Part shown: piece after piece, positions 13,561 through 16,549 of the stretch
Layout of the letters: every line of letters starts with the position of its first letter
Position numbering within the stretch: the stretch's first letter is position 1
Assembly (NCBI GenBank): GCA_009700485.1
Contig: WLLZ01000032.1
Span: 1-16,549, forward strand
DNA: 16,549 bases
Direction: 5' to 3'
Origin: Actinomycetota bacterium
Lineage (GTDB): Bacteria; Actinomycetota; Actinomycetes; S36-B12
The notes under the pieces: model-generated
Told to the model about the DNA's origin: nothing
The model's input: the letters and a program-made list of their open reading frames with translations, nothing else
Databases searched by the model: none
Translations under genes and position numbers: made by a program

Positions 13561-14207
13561 ATGACGGTTATCGACGCGAGGATCTATCACTGGAACAGCA
13601 GCTGGTGCTGCGCGCCGCGGCATCTCGTTTACAGCATGAGTTTGATGGTGTGTTCGCGACCGAAACAATCGAGCGGTTCTTGCACACCTCATACGATGAT
13701 TTTGCAGGTCGCTTCACCGTTGTTACGTGGCTGCCACTATTTGCCGAGCGCTTCGCTCGTGAAAGGCTTTTTGCCTTGGCGCGAGTTGAAGGTAAATCAA
13801 CAGACAGCCGGCCAATAGTGCTATTCCTGTGCGTGCACAATGCTGGACGTTCCCAAATGGCTATGGGCTTCTTCCAGGCTCTCGCTGGCGATCGCGCCAT
13901 TGCTTGGTCGGGTGGTTCCGAGCCGGGTAGCCAGGTCAACCCCGCGGCGATCGAGGTAATGGCCGAGGTGGGCATTGATATTTCAGGTGAATTTCCGAAG
14001 CCCTGGACCGACGAGATAGTTCGTGCCGCTGATGCCGTCATCACCATGGGTTGTGGCGACGCCTGCCCCATCTTCCCGGGCAAGAAGTATGAGGATTGGA
14101 TTCTCGAGGATCCAAAGGGCCTTGACCACGATGCGATACGCCCTATTCGAGATGAAATCAAACAGCGAGTAACAAACCTACTTGCTGATCTTGGCGTCTT
14201 CGTCTAA
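13557..14207 (+). CDS. arsC: Arsenate reductase with N-terminal helical domain
   Basis: This 216-aa protein reduces arsenate to arsenite. Residues 1 to about 82 form an all-helical N-terminal domain of the three-helix-bundle type. Residues 86-216 are the LMW-phosphatase-like reductase domain with catalytic loop CVHNAGRS (C92, R98) and general acid D185 (LEDPKG). C166 and C170 (MGCGDACP) sit where the resolving pair of thioredoxin-linked enzymes is found. This arrangement resembles the three-cysteine Corynebacterium ArsC1' type rather than the single-cysteine mycothiol-dependent enzymes. AGAGGAAA precedes the ATG, which overlaps the upstream stop (ATGA). No efflux gene (acr3 or arsB) follows; the convergent gcvP stop lies 6 nt beyond this gene's stop. 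Confidence 0.92.
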   Translation: MNDGYRREDLSLEQQLVLRAAASRLQHEFDGVFATETIERFLHTSYDDFAGRFTVVTWLPLFAERFARERLFALARVEGKSTDSRPIVLFLCVHNAGRSQMAMGFFQALAGDRAIAWSGGSEPGSQVNPAAIEVMAEVGIDISGEFPKPWTDEIVRAADAVITMGCGDACPIFPGKKYEDWILEDPKGLDHDAIRPIRDEIKQRVTNLLADLGVFV

Positions 14208-14213
14208 TCCTCG

Positions 14214-16549
14214 CTAAACCGAAGCCAGTTCTTCCAGGCTTGGGCAGGAGCACACCAGGTTGCGATCACCGTAGGCACCATCGATGCGGCGCACCGGTGG
14301 CCAGTATTTATCCATGACTTTGCCTCCGGTTGGATAGGCACCGAGTCGAGCGGGATAAGGGTGTGACCAAGGCCCAATAAGGCAGTTGGCGGTATGCGGC
14401 GCATTGCGTAGCGGATTATCATCAGGTGGCCACACTCCGGCGCCCACCTGATCTATCTCGGCCTTGATCGCGATCATCGCATTGATAAATCGGTCGAGCT
14501 CAAGTAGATCTTCGCTCTCGGTGGGTTCCACCATTAAAGTGCCAACCACCGGAAATGACATGGTTGGTGCGTGGAACCCGTAGTCAATTAGTCTCTTCGC
14601 CACATCATCGACACTTACGCCGGTTTCTGCGCTGATCTGGCGCAAATCCAAAATGCATTCATGGGCGACGAGCCCACCTGCACCGGTATAAAGAGTCGGG
14701 TAATACGCCGCAAGGCGCTTGGAGACATAATTCGCCGAGAGTATCGCCACCTGAGTGGCCTTTACCAAACCGTCAGGGCCCATCATTTGGATATAGGCCC
14801 AGGGAATCGGCAAGATGCCGGCACTCCCCCAAGGGGCCCCACTCACCGGGCCCACTCCCCCATCAATGTCACCGCGGCCAAGGGGCCCCGCCTCTGGGCG
14901 CAGCGGATGCGAGGGCAAGAAAGGCGCCAGATGTGACCGCACACCAACTGGGCCAACGCCCGGGCCGCCACCACCGTGTGGGATACAAAATGTTTTATGG
15001 AGGTTCAAGTGCGAAACATCAGCGCCAAATTTGCCCGGCTTCGCCAAACCTACTAGGGCATTTAGGTTTGCCCCGTCTACATAGACCTGCCCACCAGCAT
15101 CGTGAACGAGGGCGCAGATGGTTGCTACCTCAGTTTCGAAAACTCCGTGTGTTGACGGGTAGGTGATCATCAAGGCCGCCAGCCGGTCAGCATGTTCAGC
15201 GATCTTGGCTTTAAGGTCAACGAGGTCGACGTTGCCGTTTTCATCGCAGGCAATAACAGCCACCCGCATGCCAGCCATGATGGCACTGGCCGCGTTCGTG
15301 CCGTGTGCGCTACTTGGGATGAGACAAACGTCTCGAGCAAGATCACCGCGAGATAAGTGGTAGCCACGTATTGCCAACAACCCGGCAAACTCACCCTGTG
15401 ACCCCGCGTTTGGCTGAAGAGATACCGCGTCGTATCCGGTGATCTCCACCAGCCATGCCTCTAGATCAGCAATGAGCTCTAAATAACCTGCAACTTGATC
15501 AAGTGGTGCAAAGGGGTGAATGCCTGCGAACCCCGGCCAAGTAATCGGCTCCATTTCGGTGGTGGCATTTAATTTCATGGTGCAGGAACCGAGCGGAATC
15601 ATCGCTCGATCAAGTGCGATATCGCGATCGGCAAGTCGGCGCAAATAGCGAAGCATCGACGTTTCGCTGTGGTGAGTATTAAATACTGGGTGGGTCAAGT
15701 ATGGGGTTGTCCGATGTAGCCCCGCGGGCACACCACCCCACGCATCAAGCAAGCCATCATCAATATCGGCTACTTTTAGATCACTCAGGGTCGGAAGTGC
15801 GATAGCAAGGGCGCCCCAGACCTCCTCGAGATGTTCAGCGCTCGTCAATTCATCGGTTGAGATTGATATTGTGTTGTCATCAACTCTACGTATATTGATT
15901 CCGCTTTCAGCGGCAAGCTCAAAGACCGCCTGCGCATGACCGGGGATGACAACTTGAACAGTGTCAAAGAACGACGCGTGCTTAACCTTGCCGCCGGCCG
16001 CCGTCACCCCAGCGGCAAACACGCTCGCATAACGATGTGCTCGATTGGCGATATTCTCTAGGCCCTTTGGCCCGTGGTAGGCGGCATACATTGAGGCGAT
16101 CACGGCAAGAAGTACTTGCGCGGTACAAATATTGCTGGTTGCTTTCTCGCGCCTGATGTGTTGCTCACGAGTCTGCAGCGCCAATCGGTACGCCGGTGCA
16201 CCATCAGCGTCAACGCTCACCCCGACTAGTCGACCAGGCAAGCTGCGCTCTAGCCCCGCACGCACGGACATGAAACCAGCGTGGGGCCCACCAAAACCGA
16301 ATGGCACCCCGAACCGCTGTGCTGAACCGACGACCACATCGGCTCCCATCTCACCGGGTGCCTTCAGTACCGTCAACGACAAAAGATCAGCAGCAACAAT
16401 CGCCAGAGCCCCGCGGGCGTGCGCCGCGGCAATCAAATCGGTGGGATCGATAACTCGACCCGAGGTACCCGGATAACTGATAAGTACGCCGCTGAAAGCA
16501 CCAACGGGCAGGCCGGCATCAAGGTCACACACTACGAGTTCAATGCCCA
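14214..16549 (-). CDS. gcvP: Glycine dehydrogenase (decarboxylating), P protein (partial)
   Basis: The P protein of the glycine cleavage system decarboxylates glycine with pyridoxal phosphate and passes the aminomethyl group to the H protein. The frame is open to the right edge of the window, so the first roughly 180 residues of the usual 950 or so are missing and the true start is outside. Visible landmarks are RFGVPFGFGGPHAGFMSVR and REQHIRREKATSNICTAQ in the first half. In the second half are IPLGSCTMKLNATTEM and VSHLNLHKTFCIPHGGGGPG, which contains the PLP-binding lysine (codon 14996-14994). The C-terminus is normal (VCSCPSLEEL). Both homologous halves sit in one chain, as in most actinobacteria. 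The gene converges on arsC with only a 6-nt gap and no room for a hairpin terminator. gcvT and gcvH are not in the window. Confidence 0.96.
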   Translation of the reverse strand, partial: GIELVVCDLDAGLPVGAFSGVLISYPGTSGRVIDPTDLIAAAHARGALAIVAADLLSLTVLKAPGEMGADVVVGSAQRFGVPFGFGGPHAGFMSVRAGLERSLPGRLVGVSVDADGAPAYRLALQTREQHIRREKATSNICTAQVLLAVIASMYAAYHGPKGLENIANRAHRYASVFAAGVTAAGGKVKHASFFDTVQVVIPGHAQAVFELAAESGINIRRVDDNTISISTDELTSAEHLEEVWGALAIALPTLSDLKVADIDDGLLDAWGGVPAGLHRTTPYLTHPVFNTHHSETSMLRYLRRLADRDIALDRAMIPLGSCTMKLNATTEMEPITWPGFAGIHPFAPLDQVAGYLELIADLEAWLVEITGYDAVSLQPNAGSQGEFAGLLAIRGYHLSRGDLARDVCLIPSSAHGTNAASAIMAGMRVAVIACDENGNVDLVDLKAKIAEHADRLAALMITYPSTHGVFETEVATICALVHDAGGQVYVDGANLNALVGLAKPGKFGADVSHLNLHKTFCIPHGGGGPGVGPVGVRSHLAPFLPSHPLRPEAGPLGRGDIDGGVGPVSGAPWGSAGILPIPWAYIQMMGPDGLVKATQVAILSANYVSKRLAAYYPTLYTGAGGLVAHECILDLRQISAETGVSVDDVAKRLIDYGFHAPTMSFPVVGTLMVEPTESEDLLELDRFINAMIAIKAEIDQVGAGVWPPDDNPLRNAPHTANCLIGPWSHPYPARLGAYPTGGKVMDKYWPPVRRIDGAYGDRNLVCSCPSLEELASV

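Noticed and set aside
13568..14161. 197-codon minus-strand ORF inside arsC
   Set aside because: It is the antisense shadow of arsC, whose catalytic motifs are clear on the plus strand.

Overview
The window looks like the chromosome of an actinobacterium of moderate G+C (mid-fifties percent by eye, not computed). The evidence is gene content and order. A HelY helicase, an opposite-strand 5'-3' exonuclease and an M24 dipeptidase sit in the order known around mycobacterial helY/pepE, and ppm, fxsA and rbpA are clustered as they are near mycobacterial ppm1. RbpA itself is essentially restricted to Actinobacteria. GTG starts and 4-nt stop/start overlaps are frequent. I cannot name the genus.

Layout. 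(1) 1-3748, plus strand: the C-terminal tail of a gene that is probably tatC, ending in a perfect 18-nt tandem repeat, then a YegS/DagK-type lipid kinase and the Ski2-like helicase helY. (2) 3734-4651, minus strand: a 5'-3' exonuclease convergent with and overlapping helY. (3) 4693-11401, plus strand: one tight six-gene run, M24 peptidase, acyl-CoA dehydrogenase, YtcJ-like amidohydrolase, lnt, ppm and fxsA. Neighbours overlap by 4 nt or lie within 8 nt, and the run ends at a hairpin terminator built into the last codons of fxsA. (4) 11430-11885, minus strand: rbpA with a SigR/SigH-like promoter and a hairpin that places its Shine-Dalgarno sequence in a loop. (5) 11935-12861: a small accessory-looking patch. 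It holds a MazF/PemK-like ORF that appears internally shortened, a gap with hairpins and a broken small ORF, a 60-aa peptide gene whose C-terminus packs six cysteines into eleven residues, and a large inverted repeat just after that gene. (6) 12862-14207, plus strand: a two-gene arsenic operon, an ArsR-HTH/low-molecular-weight-phosphatase fusion followed by a three-cysteine-type ArsC, starting from an apparently leaderless, self-overlapping operator/promoter. No arsenite efflux gene is visible. (7) 14214-16549, minus strand: most of gcvP (glycine dehydrogenase), running off the right edge.

The housekeeping parts handle RNA turnover (HelY), lipoprotein acylation and polyprenol-phosphate-mannose supply (Lnt, Ppm), transcription initiation (RbpA) and one-carbon metabolism (GcvP). 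The most unusual part is 11935-12880. There a cysteine-rich peptide, which could be a metal- or arsenite-binding peptide or a modified-peptide precursor, lies just upstream of an efflux-less arsenic operon whose regulator shows no cysteine in its DNA-binding domain. No functional link between peptide and operon is proven by the sequence.
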